Positions 24,180-37,118 of a DNA stretch of 64,000 nucleotides are shown in pieces. The notes under the pieces were generated by a model. That model worked only from the letters and a program-made list of their open reading frames with translations. It searched no databases and had not been told where the DNA came from. The stretch is from Anarhynchus alexandrinus (Eukaryota; Chordata; Aves; Charadriiformes; Charadriidae). The position numbers and the translations under genes were made by a program. Within the stretch, counting starts at the first letter, position 1. Every line of letters begins with the position of its first letter. The stretch covers positions 5,855,378 to 5,919,377 of the forward strand of contig VUYV01000004.1 of the NCBI GenBank assembly GCA_008711295.1. The letters run 5' to 3'.

Positions 24180-24589
24180 GAAAGCTTGGTTGTTCCTCAC
24201 TGTAGCTGTGTCTTGAGGGCTTTCCTTAATGAGCTGTCTCCTTCTGTCCAGTATGGAAAGAAAAACAAAAGAGTTAGAGACCTTCCTTTGTCCCCACGTG
24301 ATGTTAATCTGATTCATTCATTCCTAATCATCTTGAAGGATTAGAAAAACAAAACCTGTTAAATCTTGGTTCTTACTTCTTTTCTTTCTCTCCCAAACAT
24401 CATCATTTGTTCCTTTATCATGTTGCATTTCTTTACCCATGAATCAGCTGCCTTTTTATTTTTTTTTTTCTATATAGCAGAAGTCGGGCGGGGAGGGAGG
24501 GGGGTGACGGGAGTGCTGCTTTCTTTGATTTGTTCGACGCACAAGTGTTCCTTGGCCTTTCATACCGAGGAGTGGATGCAGCTCTTCAA

Positions 24590-24855
24590 CAAATTGGACC
24601 TACTTGTTTGCTGGCCTAGGCCATCTTGTTATCCAGCCAGCTGTGTTTTGATCTTGGAGGGCCGTTTGAAGATTAAATTGAGACATCTTTTGTTACTATT
24701 AAGTGCAGTAATTAAATCAGCTCAGTGTTATTTAAGTGTGGAAAATGTCGCTTCGCTGGCCCATGGGTGCCTGAAGTTGCCATTAGACAGCTGTGTTGCT
24801 TCCAGTACTAATGATGAAGAGGTAGAAGAAAAGAGCCAAGTGCTCTCTAAATAAT
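24590..24855. promoter_or_regulatory. Possible conserved non-coding element
   Basis: The block is complex, non-repetitive and AT-moderate, with TAATTAAAT near 24709 and spaced TTAAG/TTAAT words. An open plus-strand frame of 162 codons crosses it (24366-24854), starting inside T-rich DNA and showing hydrophobic, Leu/Cys-rich composition without any domain I recognise. No acceptor or donor supports an exon. The open frame may reflect sequence constraint of another kind. Confidence 0.28.
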
Positions 24856-25429
24856 TTTCAACTCTTTCTGGGTTATGCCGGATCTCCTCCCCACCTTCTC
24901 CTGTGACGTTTCTCCCCCATCTCTCCTCAAGTCATGAAGAAGAAGGTTTTTGAGAGGGAACTCCAGCTATTGCGGGTGGGGAGCTGAAAGCAAGTGCCCT
25001 GTCCTGAGCGGAGGCTGTGGGACGGTGTTTGTGGAACATGTGGCAATGTGGGCGACTTCACCAGATCGGCAGACGCTGCTCCATCTCCAAGTCCACAAGT
25101 TGCCGACTCTGCGAACGACAGGAGGCTGAGCTGGCGGGATGGATGCTATAAATGAGCAAAGTTGGCTGCTTCCCCCCTCCCTCCCTCTGTTGGGGGGAGT
25201 CTGCCAGTCAAGTCGAGCACGGCCAGTACATCTGTTCCCATGAGGGTCATTGTAACACAATTTGCTGGTGAAGGCTGGCCTGACTGTGAAGTGGTGGCAC
25301 CTGGGAGATGTGAACTCTGGCTCAGGCCAGGGCTGGTAGCATTCAGAGGTCACCTGGGGCTTAACGGGGTGAGAGTCAGTTGCCCTTACCCAGCCCCCTC
25401 CGCCTTCCGCTTGCCCAGCAGATCGCTTT

Positions 25430-25860
25430 GGGAGAAGCGGCTGTGGCGATGATTGGCAGCGGGGAGCGGGCAGAGCGGCGCTGGAAGAGAAAGCGAGACC
25501 CTCGGTGGGAGAAGCAGCTCTTCGGAGGTCGAGTATGTTTTAATGCCGGGTTAAGTCGCGCAGCGGTATTGGTTCATTGCTGCTGGCAGCACTGATCACT
25601 TGAGCGTCGCCTCGCTCTTTCCTATCCTGCCCTTCAGAAGCCCCGTCTTGCCTCCTGCGCGCAGCTGAACGTACAGCTCGCTGCTCTTGTGGTCCCCACG
25701 GTGAAACTCAGCCGCTCTCACTTCTCCATCGGGGAGCAGCAGACAGGGTCGGCCGCAGCCCCGGGAGCGGCGTGCTCCCGCTCCAGCCTCGCTTCTCAGC
25801 CCTCTCCTTACTCCGTCCGCCGGGATGCGCCCGCCTCCCCGGCTTCCATCTCAGTAATTG
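25430..25860. promoter_or_regulatory. Intronic CpG island (candidate alternative promoter)
   Basis: By eye about 38 CpG dinucleotides fall in roughly 420 bp of about 60% G+C, near the number expected without CpG depletion and far above the surrounding intron. GC-box-like gagcgggc and ggcggc words are present. An ATG at 25449 in a reasonable context opens a basic frame (MIGSGERAERRWKRKRDPRW and on) of about 50 codons with no clear donor. The island could start a shorter transcript of the host gene, a non-coding RNA, or be an enhancer. The counts are manual. Confidence 0.5.
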
Positions 25861-26029
25861 CCCAGCAACATCTATTTGCATTGCTTTGTACGCGTCTGTG
25901 TTTTACAGAGGGGGAAGTGTGTTTGCACTTCGCGAGTGTTTTTGAGCTGTGGCAAGGGCAGAAGTATGGCAGATGGGTGGGGATGAGAGAATCAGGAGCA
26001 TGATGAATCTGTTTTTCTTACCTTGTTTA

Positions 26030-26360
26030 AAATTGCCTGTTAAAATTCAGCAGCCGCACCTCCGATCAGCCTAATGGTGTCTGCCATGTTGCGAATACAC
26101 AGTCATTAGTTGGTCCAATTCATGCATGCTGAGGTAGGAGGGTGATGTGAATGCAAAGGAGCTGGAGAGAATAGGAGCTGGGGGGGCAGAGGAAGGAGGG
26201 GGAGAAGCTTGGTAATACAGTGACAATGAAACATACGGTAGTCACACTGGAAAACTTTCTCCTTCATTAGCAGGGATCTGTTGAGTTTCTGCTCACATTA
26301 GGGTAATTAACACAAGTACAGATTGTTGAACATCTGTGCAGTTTAACTATATGGCCGGTT
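26030..26360. promoter_or_regulatory. Possible conserved non-coding element
   Basis: Two balanced, non-repetitive stretches (26035-26155 and 26255-26345) flank a purine-rich spacer. They contain ATTAG, CATGCATGC and GGGTAATTAAC words of the kind bound by homeodomain and other developmental factors. It sits about 200 bp downstream of the intronic CpG island, so the two may act together. No alignment was possible. Confidence 0.3.
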
Positions 26361-29300
26361 CCCAGGCTTTAAACAGGGCTGTGAGGAGCCAAATGCAAAG
26401 CAGTATGAAAAGCCCACACACTATTCATTTTACTGAAATTAGCATTTCTGGATGAAAGCTGATGTTGCACGTCGGCTATAAATTTTCTCTGGTCTGTTGC
26501 CAGGTTGGCTAATGATCTGAGGTTAGTATTTCTTAATAATTTTTTAAAATTTGTTACTTTTAATATTCTGGAGGGGAAGTTTCCATCTCGCTCTTCTTTT
26601 CTTAGAAGGCGAAACAAAAAGCAAGCAAAACAAAGCATGTGGGTATATTATATCTAATGTGCTTCTAATCTTTTTCCAATGGAAACCCAGGAAGGAATTG
26701 CTGGTTCAGCCTCCATCGGGGGCTATTGGCTTCGTGGAACCACCAAGGCTTTTTAATAATTCTGACCAAACTGCAGCTTTAATTTTCTAGCCTTCTAAAT
26801 GCCTGGGAGGCTCTGCTTACGCTGTGTTGTAGATAGGAGCTGTGTGAATAAAATGCAGAGTTCTGTCTGCGGGGCGGTGGTTACACAGGTCCCGCTCCTC
26901 CGCACATCGCCACCCCGTAGCTCTGTCTGTGTGTGCGCAGGGTTACTGGTATGAAGGTATGGCTGTATTTATGGAGAGCCTTCTGCGTTGATTATCCCGG
27001 AGGACTGTTGTTTTGCTGTGGCATCTTGGAGCTTCCTCCTTGCTCATTTTTACCTTGCCAGCTGAGAGCTTCTGGGACACGAGGCTTGACAGACTCTCGA
27101 GCGTAATGCTTAGCAGCAGCGAGTTCTCTGCAGAGGGCCCTTCACACCACAATTGCCTCTTCAGCCTTGGTCCATCAGAGCCAGCGCTTGTTGGCCTTCA
27201 GGCTATGCAGCAAGACCACTTAATGCTTCAGTTTTTTTCAGTCTTTTTCCTTGTGTGGATAGGGACAGGTCAGTTTTTCCTTAAAGGGATGATTTGCGAA
27301 GCCTTCTTCACATGGGTTTCCTGACACTGACAATTCATGGTCATGTTTTTGATAGTGGATTTTAAGCATCTTTTCACTTTGCACCTAGAAATTTTCACTG
27401 GCATGTTCAGGCCAATGGTTTCAACACATGACCATCCTTAATTTTCTCCTCTTGATGTGATTCCCCTTGTGACTTTTTTCTAACTGTGTTTTGCAGTGTT
27501 CTCAATTGTGTATTGACTTGGGTGTTCTGACTGTACCTATGCTTAAGCCTATGAGCAATATAACTGCATACCTGAATACACAAACACACCTGGTTTTGTA
27601 TACAATTAAATTAAACAAATTTGTACCATGCTAGAAGCTTTTTGTGAAAGTGGCTGTGCATTTGAACCAAAGTGTGAAGGGTGTGCCAGGAACCATAAAA
27701 TCTTGTAATTCGGAAGTGCAGTGCACAGAGATCCTGGCATCTTTTTATTAGTCTTGTTACCTCTTTCAGACACAGGTGTTAACATATGCTGAAATAGAAA
27801 TAAAAAAAGAAAAAGAGAGAAAAAAAGCTGACCAGATTTTTTCCCTAAGTGGAATTGTTGTAAGGCAGATAGCCCTTATAGCTGGGACAATTAGTGCACC
27901 ATGTGTGTCAGGGAATTTTATTTTAATGGAGAAAACATTCATGTGTGAAGATAAAAAGCCAACCAATGTGCATAAAAATAATCCTCATTAGCACTATTTT
28001 GTCCCTGCTGTTTTCACTACGCCAAAAAAAATTTTGTTCATGGTGGGATTTTTTTTTTTAATGTAATCCCTGTGGGCTGATGTGAACAGAGCTGACCTTT
28101 GAAACCCTACTTAAATTTTAAAAGGTTTAAGTATTTTTTGTTTAATTGGGAAAGGAAGGGACTTGGTGGCTTGGAGGAAACGTAATTCTTGCCAGGAGTG
28201 CAATGATTTGGTCCTTTAGTTCACTTTCAGCTCCTGCTCTGTGACGGCTTACCCTCCAGCCCAGAATTTAGCTTGGCATCACTTGAAGTTGTTGGTGGAA
28301 TTGTTGCTGTCGCACCCACCAGCTTCTCTACAGCCTGCTGACAAACATCAGAGCTTGCAGAGCTTCATATTCTTTGTGACCAAAAAACCTTCTGGGACAA
28401 AGATGCAGGCTTCAGATTCAGTCTTGCAAATAGACGTGTGGGCATCGGGAGCACCATCGCCCACGTGCCTGTAAGCCCGTAAATACTGTGCTCAATGTTT
28501 TGTCATTGCAGGATCGCTTTCTAGGGTGAAGGTGTCCCCACAAGACAGACTTGCTGTATCATATAAAACTGTGCAAGTTTAGTTAAACATGTGGTTTATT
28601 TTTGAAACGCTAATTTAGTTAATCTAGTCCAAAGGGAAATTCGGGCTGGCCTACTTACTCCTGTAACAGTTTTGCAGATAATTATTGGTGTGTGCGCACA
28701 CGGGTACAGACCGGCTTAGTTAGGAAAAGAAAAATTGTTTGAGTGAAATGTTTATCTCCATTTGATTTCTGACCTTTTCCATCGAGGATGTCAGAAGAGG
28801 TGGCACGTTGTATGGCAACAAGGAGGGACACGTATAGTTCAGAGAGCATCTGTTACAAGAAGATGACAGAGGGCATCTGCCCTCTCAGAGGAGGATGTGC
28901 AGTGAATGGAGCATTGAGATTTCCTCCGTGGTAGTCTTGCCAAAAGGGTCCTGACCCGTTGGTTAAGAAATATTTGTTAAAGCCTAAATTGAAAATAATA
29001 ACAAAAATATTTTTTCAAAAGAATGTAAGGCATTTTACATGGGTTTATACAATCATATCTTAAACCAATATTAGTGCCTTGTGGACAAGTCTGAGGAGAG
29101 ACCAAAAGAGTGAAAGAAGGAGGAAGAATTGTTGAAAGAGACTGGATTTCAGGGGGATGAGAGAGGGAGTAGCTTAGGGACACTTCCCTCTTCTTGAGCT
29201 TGGCTTATAATATTCTGGAAGCTGTAAAACTGAAGAATGCAATGTATGATTTGGGTAAGGGGTGTTGACATTTTATGTTATGAAGATTGCAGCAGTTTAG

Positions 29301-30399
29301 GTATTTGATATATGTAAATACAAGTATCAAAATAGTCTCATGCATTGTTTGTTGTTCTCTGGGCTGATGGCAAGAGGGTGGAAGAGGGCCATGCTTACAG
29401 GTTTTTGAGACATGTTAGCGCTGCCTAGTATGGGAAAGTGCAACATGAGAAATTATTTAAATTAATCACAGTGTTACTGTGTTAAGAAGTTTGTGTTTTT
29501 TTCCTGGACTTGATGATAGTCAGTGTTACTTTGAGTATTGGCAGAACTGTGTCACTTAAAGTTGATGAGGATGTTCAGTCTTACCAAGGGTAACATCTCT
29601 GCTCACTAGATTTGTACCCCAGGTATCTCTGCTTGGATTTTATTTGGTCTTGTTCTACAAAAACCCAGGTCTATACAAGAGAGTTATGCTCAGGGGGAAA
29701 AAAAAAATAGCATTCCTATTAAGACAAACAGACAAACCTGGATTATTTTCACTAACTACTGGGCAGAAACTGAAGTCACCTATTTGGGTATGTGGAACTG
29801 ACCGGGAAATTAAAGGGCTGCTATATCTGCAGATACACTGCCAAAATGAAACAGATTTTTCCTTTATTAATACCCCTGCTCCGCCTCAGCCCTGCTTCTT
29901 AAGAATATTTCCCACAGACTGGACTTCAAATGCATGTGCTGTTCCTGAAGAGCAGAAAACGGCAACTCGGCCAGAGAAGTGATTTCAGAATTTCGTAAGA
30001 TAGCAAAACTGCAGCGGGTGAAACAGAGCTATCAGCCTTCGGTTCCATGGCTCTATCTGAGACCACAAATGCGAATTTCGCTTTCAGTGAGACTACTTGT
30101 AATGATTTTTCTAGCAGATTTTTCCAGCACGTACGGTGTGTATCCCTCCCTGGCTGGGAGGCTGTAGGGCATGCACTGAGAAACCCGAGGACATCATCTT
30201 GAAGGACTCCCAAAGTTTCCTTGGAGGTTTCATTTCATTCATCACTAAGCTAACTTCTGCAAAGCAGCAAGTTATCTTGTTCTCCCACATGATCACTTTG
30301 AGCAGGCAGTTGCATTTATTTAAATAACTAAAATAAGCTCAGAGAACTTGCGGCTGTTGCTTTTTGTAGGCTGCATATCCTCAGCCACCTCGCAGACCT
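26361..30399. other. Intronic stretch without supported features
   Basis: Only short homopolymers and small chance frames are present. I see no exon, RNA gene or recognisable repeat. Confidence 0.45.
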
Positions 30400-30545
30400 T
30401 TATCAGGCCCCAGACTGAGTGTGTCTTGCTAACCTTGCAGTTGCATGGTTGGAATTATCTCCATTGTGTAGATGGGAACACTGAGGCAGATTTGAAATTA
30501 CTTGCCCCAGGCCACTTAATGCTGACAATAGACCACACAGTCCCT
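30400..30545 (-). mobile_element. Ancient MIR-like SINE core, reverse orientation
   Basis: From 30453 to 30515 the plus strand follows the reverse complement of the MIR/CORE-SINE core: attatctccatt, then agatgggaacactgaggca, then attacttgccccaggccac. These correspond to the well-known 'fraction of bases before tail' words of MIR (gatgaggaaactgaggc and acttgcccaaggtcac in that orientation). The flanking part to about 30545 is weaker. MIR copies are abundant in mammals and rare and old in birds, so survival of the core is notable. Identity is from memory of the family consensus. Confidence 0.6.
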
Positions 30546-30819
30546 CAGCTTCTTTCTATGCCAAAACCATTCTCTTGTGTCTGCATATGGAAAAAACAGA
30601 GTAGAGCGAGTGGAGAGTGGTATTTGTTGTGATAACAATGTGCGTTCAGTCCCTAAAGGCCGTCGGACAGTGATGGATACATCACTGTGAAATTAAAATC
30701 GCCGAGAGATGCAGAGAAGGAAAGGCTAAGATGGTCGTTGCCGTGCACGTAGGTGGACGCGGGAGCACGCGGGCGGTGAGATGAAGCCAGCAGCGTTAGC
30801 AGGTCCGGCAGCCCCTGCG

Positions 30820-30990
30820 CCAGGAGCCCATTTGCATTCCTCTGTCAGGGAGCTGGAAGCTGCCACGGAGCAGTTTATACTCCAGCCTGCTCTGGCCTTG
30901 AATTATGCATGACCAATTTATCATGCCCCCAGCTGAAAAACTAATTGTGTCCCTGGGATATATTTACTAGAAATTGTAGTTCGCTGTGCT
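30820..30990. promoter_or_regulatory. Possible conserved non-coding element
   Basis: The block contains closely spaced AT words (gaattatgcatgacc, accaatttatcatg, actaattgtg, atatatttacta) in an otherwise GC-richer neighbourhood. TTATGCAT resembles an octamer/POU half site and CTAATTG a homeodomain site. The call rests on texture only. Confidence 0.28.
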
Positions 30991-31000
30991 GGGGTCCCCA

Positions 31001-34000
31001 GAGTGTCCGGCAGAGCAAATGACTGGGAAGTTGGAGCGTGTTCAGAACAGGACTCCTGGCTCCGCCGGAGCCACCGCGCCGTTGATAGATTTTTCAGTTC
31101 GATTGCCTTTCTGAGGGTTTCTCCCCTCCTTCCTATTTTTCTTACACTGCATTACGCTTAATCAGGCTGCAGGAGTCCTTCCAGTAGTCTCCAGTATTAA
31201 AAAGCACACCAAAGTGGCTGAAAAAAAAGGCAATTTATTCAGGAAATGCCAACCAGGTTGGGGGGAAGGGGGCTGGTTTCTTCTGTGTGTGGTTTTTTNC
31301 CAATTACCGTGAACGTCCCCTCCCTCTCCAGGTCTAGAGTGATGAGATTCCCTAATTACTGTCATTTGAACGAGAGGTTGGGGAGGAGAGGATTTCTTTT
31401 GCTCATACGGAGCTCGTGGGGTGGGCTTAAGCTTGCAAATGGTATTACCACCGGGTCTGGCGAAGGAGCATGGGATGCCCCAGACCGAATTTCTCGGTGA
31501 TGAAATGCCAAGTGTCAAACCTGTATCTGGCTGTAAACCCTCTCATAAGGTAGAGCTGAGCCGTAAAGATCATCGGTGGGGGCGAGGTTTGAAAGGGAAG
31601 GCGGTAATTCACTGATAAATTAATCACCAAGTTCAGTCTGTCCTCCCCCACTTGTCACGGGAGGAGAATGTCAAGAAGTTAATCACAATAAAGGAGTGAA
31701 CAGTAACACGACTTCAGAGGCAGAAGAGCCCTCTGGAATCCTGTGCTCCCTTTTTATTATCCTCCTTGCCCGATCTCGTACTGTTCCGCCTAATGCGGTT
31801 TGCAGCGAGCAGCCCGTCCACACGGCTTCACCGCTGGCAGCACAGGGGGAGAAACCAGGAGGACTGCTTGACCACACGGCGGGACTCGGGAGAAGGGGAT
31901 TGCTCCTCTTCTGCCGTGGGCAGAAGCCCTCCTTATGGCCGTGCTGAGACGGGCTGCACACGCCATAGCCAGGCTGTGCTCACCCACCGCTTTAATGGGA
32001 TTCAGCGAGTGCCCTCTTGGGAGGAGAGCTGTAGGAGGTTAATTGCGCTGGGAGAAAGGTGCTGGCAGAGGTGCTTTCTTAAGTAAATTCGAGATGTATG
32101 AAGTCGTTTGTGGAAACTATTTGCAGCAAGTGTGTTGCATGGGAAGCTGAAAGAAGTGAAAGTGGTTTTATTTTGTTTCTGAATGTCACGGATCTGGAGG
32201 ATCAGCTTTTAAACATTCAAAAGCTCTCTACAGCTTGCTTCCTTCCCCCAAAGTTCCCCAAATTTGTATTCATCATCAGTTCCCCAAAAAGATCTGGTGA
32301 AAAGATTTTGTTCAGGTGACTACATGTCTTGCTGCAGAAAAAAGTAGAGCAGATCTGCAGTGTGATGAAACCATGCTCCTTTTTGCTGAAATATATGATA
32401 CAACCAGCATAAAAGTAGATCTGAAGCTTGTAAAATCCTATCAGAGAGAAGACGTAAACAGGTTTTTCCCTGAATGCAGCTAGCCAGAACAAAGCCAAGA
32501 CTGCAGAGTTCAAGGTTGGCACGGACTACCAAATCAGGACTACCCATACTGTATCTCCCCAAAGCCTGGTGAGTTAGAAATAAGCATAAGTCTGGAAGAT
32601 AATGTCCTCGTTGGATCCAATGCTGTAAGGTTGCTTTGATCCCTGTAAGCTATTGCATCTACTGATTTCCAAAGAACAGTGGACTGGTCATGGAGCCCCG
32701 TGGTTCAGTGGGTCTCTGTGCAGAGAGGCAAAGGAAATTTTTAAGCTGAGTTGAGCAGATTATGTTATAGTCTGTCTTTCGGGAGGGTGTTGTAGCACTC
32801 ATGAAATGACTGTGCTTTTTGAGCAGTGGGGAGAACGCAAGAAAGACCGAGAGAGATAGGATGGAGGCCACTTTTCATGTAGCAGCAGTTGTACCATTAA
32901 GGAAAGGGTGGGGTAGGAGACAATACGAATCACAGCATCTTTTGTTGGTGTTTTTAGCTGCAGCGGCTCAGTATCTGGATGCTTTTGCCCTTTTATTATT
33001 CAGAACAAAACACATTAGTGAGTCCAGGTTATGCTCCTTTTGGTGGTGGTTCTTATTAGCTTGTTAATGATCTTCTTAGGTTTTAAGTGCCTACAAATGT
33101 GAGTTCTGGGATAACTTGAGTTCAGGGCAGCCGTTCTTGGCAGGGTGTCCTGATTTCTACTATGAAAATCTTCCATGTTTTGTTTTCTTCCAGCCCCTGT
33201 TAACTTGTCATTATAAACTGAGGAAAAAAACACGGGCGCTGTGTTGCCTTGTGGATGTTGCTCTTCCCTGAACCTGCCTCCTATGCTCTCTCCAAGGGAG
33301 CTTGTCTGTCTGGCAGTTGACAGCTTCTGAGTGGCTCTACTGGTTTTTCTTCCTCCGTTTTATTATTCGAGCCCTTTTGGCTTTGCTGCTTTTTCTCAGT
33401 CTTGCTGTGCTGTGCTTGAGTTGCCTGAGCTGTTTGGTTTTCTCCCGTTTGCTTTGCTGCTTTGGTGGCTAAGGTGGGACGAGAAGCTGCAGCGCTGTGT
33501 GGGAAGGGTCGGATGCAGAGGAACCCACAAATAAGTCATGGCAGCAGCCCCGAAGATGAAAATAAGGTGGTAGAATTGGGGTAAAATAGATGTCAGGGTT
33601 TTTTCTCACCTGAAGATCCTGTCCTCCATCTTATTCTTCTTCCTCCTCTCTCCCTCCTGTAGCTGGGATACACTTCAGTGTCAATGTTCATTAACTTCTG
33701 TGCTTAAAGTTATGTAAATAGAGGAAAAAAAAAGTTGTGATTAGCAAAGGGAGAGGGGGTTTACATGCCTTTTCAAGAAGGGGAATTTTTTTTATTCATG
33801 CTTAAGGGTTAAGGGAAATTACGCTAACATCAGCTACAATTTAAACATAGTACTTGCTACCACAGTTTCGAATCGGTGTGAACGTAGTCAGCTAAAACAC
33901 TGTTCTGGCTTGGGAATTTCGGGGGGTGGAGGGGCTGAGCCCCATGTCCTCAGCGCGATGTGTTTCTGAGTGTCAGCACGTTCCTCCCAGTCAGGAACGA

Positions 34001-34479
34001 GAACTAACAAAAATAGATAGGGGAAAAGGGGCAACACTTGGGGTTTTTTTCCTTCTCTCGTGATAAAACCACGGTAGCATCTCTGGAGACGTGTGCCTGT
34101 ACAGTGGCACATCCATATTCCTGGCTTAGGGAGCTGTGGAGGAATTCTGAGGGGGATGCGGGAGAATAAACCTCACCGCTCTAAGAAATCCTGAAAATGT
34201 CCATCAGAAACGCTGCAAGTATTCGGAGGCTGCTGGAAGCGTTCCAGTAGCAGAGTCTTTGTCTCCATCCATCACAGGCACTGCAATCTTTGTGCCCCCA
34301 GCTTCAAACAAGGGCTTCACGCTGTCCTCGCAATCTGCCTTTATGCAGCGGAGTGTGGAGGCTTCTAATTAGGAGGCCGAGCGGCGCGGCGGGTGGGGAG
34401 GCGTGCTGTGCCCCACAGCCGCGTACCTGATTATCCGTTGCTGAGGTCGTTAGAAGGGTTACTCCTGAGTTTAAGCCTG
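31001..34479. other. Intronic stretch without supported features
   Basis: One ambiguous base occurs at 31299. CpG content is raised near 34350-34440. A palindromic homeodomain-like word, ctaattag, lies at about 34365. No exon or repeat family was recognised. Confidence 0.4.
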
Positions 34480-34935
34480 CTCCGCAAGACCCCTAATTAT
34501 ATGCTGCTCTGCAAGTTGCATTAAAAAGAAATTGTTGAAAAGACAAAGGACAGAATAACATTTCCTCCCTCGTCCTCCCCTCTCCCCCCCCCCGCACCAC
34601 GCACAGACACACACTCCCCCACCTCTCCCTGCTGGGCCCAGAGCTACTTTTCACGCTTGAGTTGGTGCAAGCTCTGATAAAGCCATTGAAAGATGCAGCG
34701 GGGAGACAGAGCGCTCCCAGGGACAGAGGGGAGCAGAGGAGGAAGCCGAAGTAAAATGACCCCCTCCCAGGTAGATACAGCCAGGCGCTGCTTGCTGAAG
34801 GAGTTGTCCCACAGAGCAGAATTAGAGAAGAGATTAACCGTCCTTTATTGTTTTGTTTCACTTCCTAGGGAGCAATGTAATGTGGTTTCTTCCATCGTGA
34901 AAAACCTGCTTCAGCTGGAGCTCCGGGAAGCCTGA
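34480..34935. promoter_or_regulatory. Possible conserved non-coding element with internal poly-C
   Basis: Two complex blocks (34485-34565 and 34630-34930) flank a C-rich tract containing ten Cs (34584-34593). The first has cctaattata, and the second has several AT words, including ctttattgtttt, which resembles a SOX site. An open frame at 34693-34935 has no domain content or splice support. Confidence 0.27.
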
Positions 34936-35368
34936 ATCACTATAGATAACGCATTCAAAGTGCAGTATCCCTTGCACATGCTGCCAGTTCTCATTTTAAT
35001 CTCCCCAGACATCAAAAAAATTAAAATGTAAAATTCTAAGCTATGCCGTTGAGTGACGTGAAGGCTGCACTCGCTGCAGTGCAGTTTCCAAATCTGGGAC
35101 ATGCACACATGTGTCCATCCCTGTCAGAGATAACGTGTGCTTTCCATGGGCCCGTGAAGTGTACCACTAACAGAGAGAGAGAATTGAATGGGTTCTTCAT
35201 TACCGCATGTCTGGACTACTAATGAAACTAAACCCAGGTTGATAACGGTAGCACTAAATATTTCCAGCGCTTCTTGGTGCGATGGTAACATTTTCAATTT
35301 ACGGTGGAGATTATTATAGGGGTATCTGCGGCACCAAGGGTAACGTTTTTGCAAGATTGCTATTTCAA

Positions 35369-35379
35369 GGGGGGGGGGG
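35369..35379 (+). repeat. Poly-G run (11 Gs)
   Basis: Eleven consecutive Gs lie immediately before the ancient repeat at 35380. They may be a length-variable site and a sequencing weak point. Confidence 0.9.
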
Positions 35380-35500
35380 TATTATTATTTGCATTATAGT
35401 AGTACCTGAAAGCCTGAGTGACAGACCAGGATTTCACTGCACGAGGTGCTGTACAAACACGGAGGGGGAAGAAAGGATTCTGTGCTGCAGAGATGGGGTT
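35380..35500 (+). mobile_element. Ancient amniote interspersed repeat (SINE/LINE-tail type)
   Basis: The stretch reads tattattatttgcattat, then agtagtacctgaaagcc, then cactgcacgaggtgctgtacaaacac. This matches the order of a widespread old repeat in turtles, crocodilians and birds, recalled as 'attattatttgtattacagtag', 'cacctagaggcc' and 'ctaggcgctgtacaaacac'. I am confident of the repeat type but not of its library name. The copy is diverged and probably predates birds. Confidence 0.6.
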
Positions 35501-37118
35501 TTTTTGAGACGTGGCTATGGGATTTTTTCATTGCTTTTGTAGCTGCAGAGAAACTCATATTTGAACAGGAATTTAAAAGCCAAAATGTCAAAGTTTGAGT
35601 CACTTCTGTACCAGAGAAGCTTGCCGACTCTGTCATATTATACTTTGCTGTAATCTGTGAGCTTTAAACCTTGCTCAGTCTCTTGAATATCTCAGTTGTA
35701 GTGCTCCATTGTACGCTCCATATTTCTTACTAGTTTCCCTTCATTTTATTCTTGAGTGCAACACGATTCACTGCCCACCCAAGGCACTAACAGCAGGGAA
35801 ACTTCTGCTCCTCCTGTCTGATGTGATCCCCCCCCTTCCATGTTTTCATGTATTCAGTTTGTCTCTTTATGTAGCAAGGAAGGTCCCTGCAGCAGTCTTT
35901 GCTGGGGCTCTGGTTAGCATGGCAGAGGAGAGGCAGAGAGGGGGCTCCCTCCACAGCGCCGGGTCGGGCACCAAGTGGGAGGTTGAATGACTTCTCTCTT
36001 GGTCACCTTGCACTCAGCCACATTGCTGCCTCCAAGGCAAGATCTGAAACCACCGATCAATCACTCTCTCCCCTTGTTTTGTGTGTTTAATGTGAACTCA
36101 TAGGCTTCTCTGTGTGTAAGGTGAAATAAGCCCAAACCTTGAATCTGATAATCCAAAACCTTCTCTGCACGTCAGTTTGATGTACCCCTTTGCTTTCTCA
36201 TGTCCTGCTTTTCACTGCTGCTTGTTGAAAGATGTCTTAGGTGTGATTACTGTGGGATATCGTTCCTGGCTACCTACCCAAGAGCAGGTTGAAGATGGCC
36301 CTTATCCCACTTGCAATTTTATGTGGCTTTTATGTTTTGGCAAGATGGCACGACAAAGATATCAGCTGCCTTGAAATTACTCCAGAGAGCAAAATCTTTG
36401 TTTCAAATGGTATTTGGAGATCTTCCAGTCATGCCTCATATTTTCATGGCATCTGCGTCTAAGATAGTTTAAAATCTCTTTGATTTAAAAATGTCGTATT
36501 GCTTGAGCTGGGACTGTCATCTTGCCTTCAGGCGGGGTGCAGGAGTGCTGGTACCTCTTCAGTCAGTGCTGGTACTTTCCTTGTCTTGCAGTCTTCAGTT
36601 AGCGAGAGTCTATTGTTGGCTTTTCAGTTTTTGTTCTGCGAGATCTTTAAAAGGTGCAAAGAGCAATCACGTTTTTTTGCACGCATGGTTTGTCAGTTTC
36701 CTCAACCCCAAAGTCCCCAGAGTCTGCAAGTTGAGTCATTTTTCTGCTGGCACGGACTTGAGCAAGAGGAGATGGCAGATAGTCTTGAGGCTTCGGCCGT
36801 GTGTTGTTGAGCAGTCTCTGGAGTGACTGTCTTGCTCGTTTTGTCAGTTTGGAAACAAAAGAACTTGAAATCTAGAAGTAGTTAAGATAAAAGTGAATTT
36901 TGTCGTAGCGCTTTTCGAAGCCCTGGACACATGCACAACAATGAAGCAGGCAGCACGTTCAGCTGTAGCTCACTTAGCAGAAGTTTCACACCGTAACCCA
37001 TTTCGTTGAGCAGATAGACACTAGGCATGAGCAACTGCTGCTCCTGAAAGACAGCACTGTGGCTTCCATCTGCGCATCTGCCAAGGAGGGGTGGAAGGGA
37101 CATGATGCCAACATCTCA

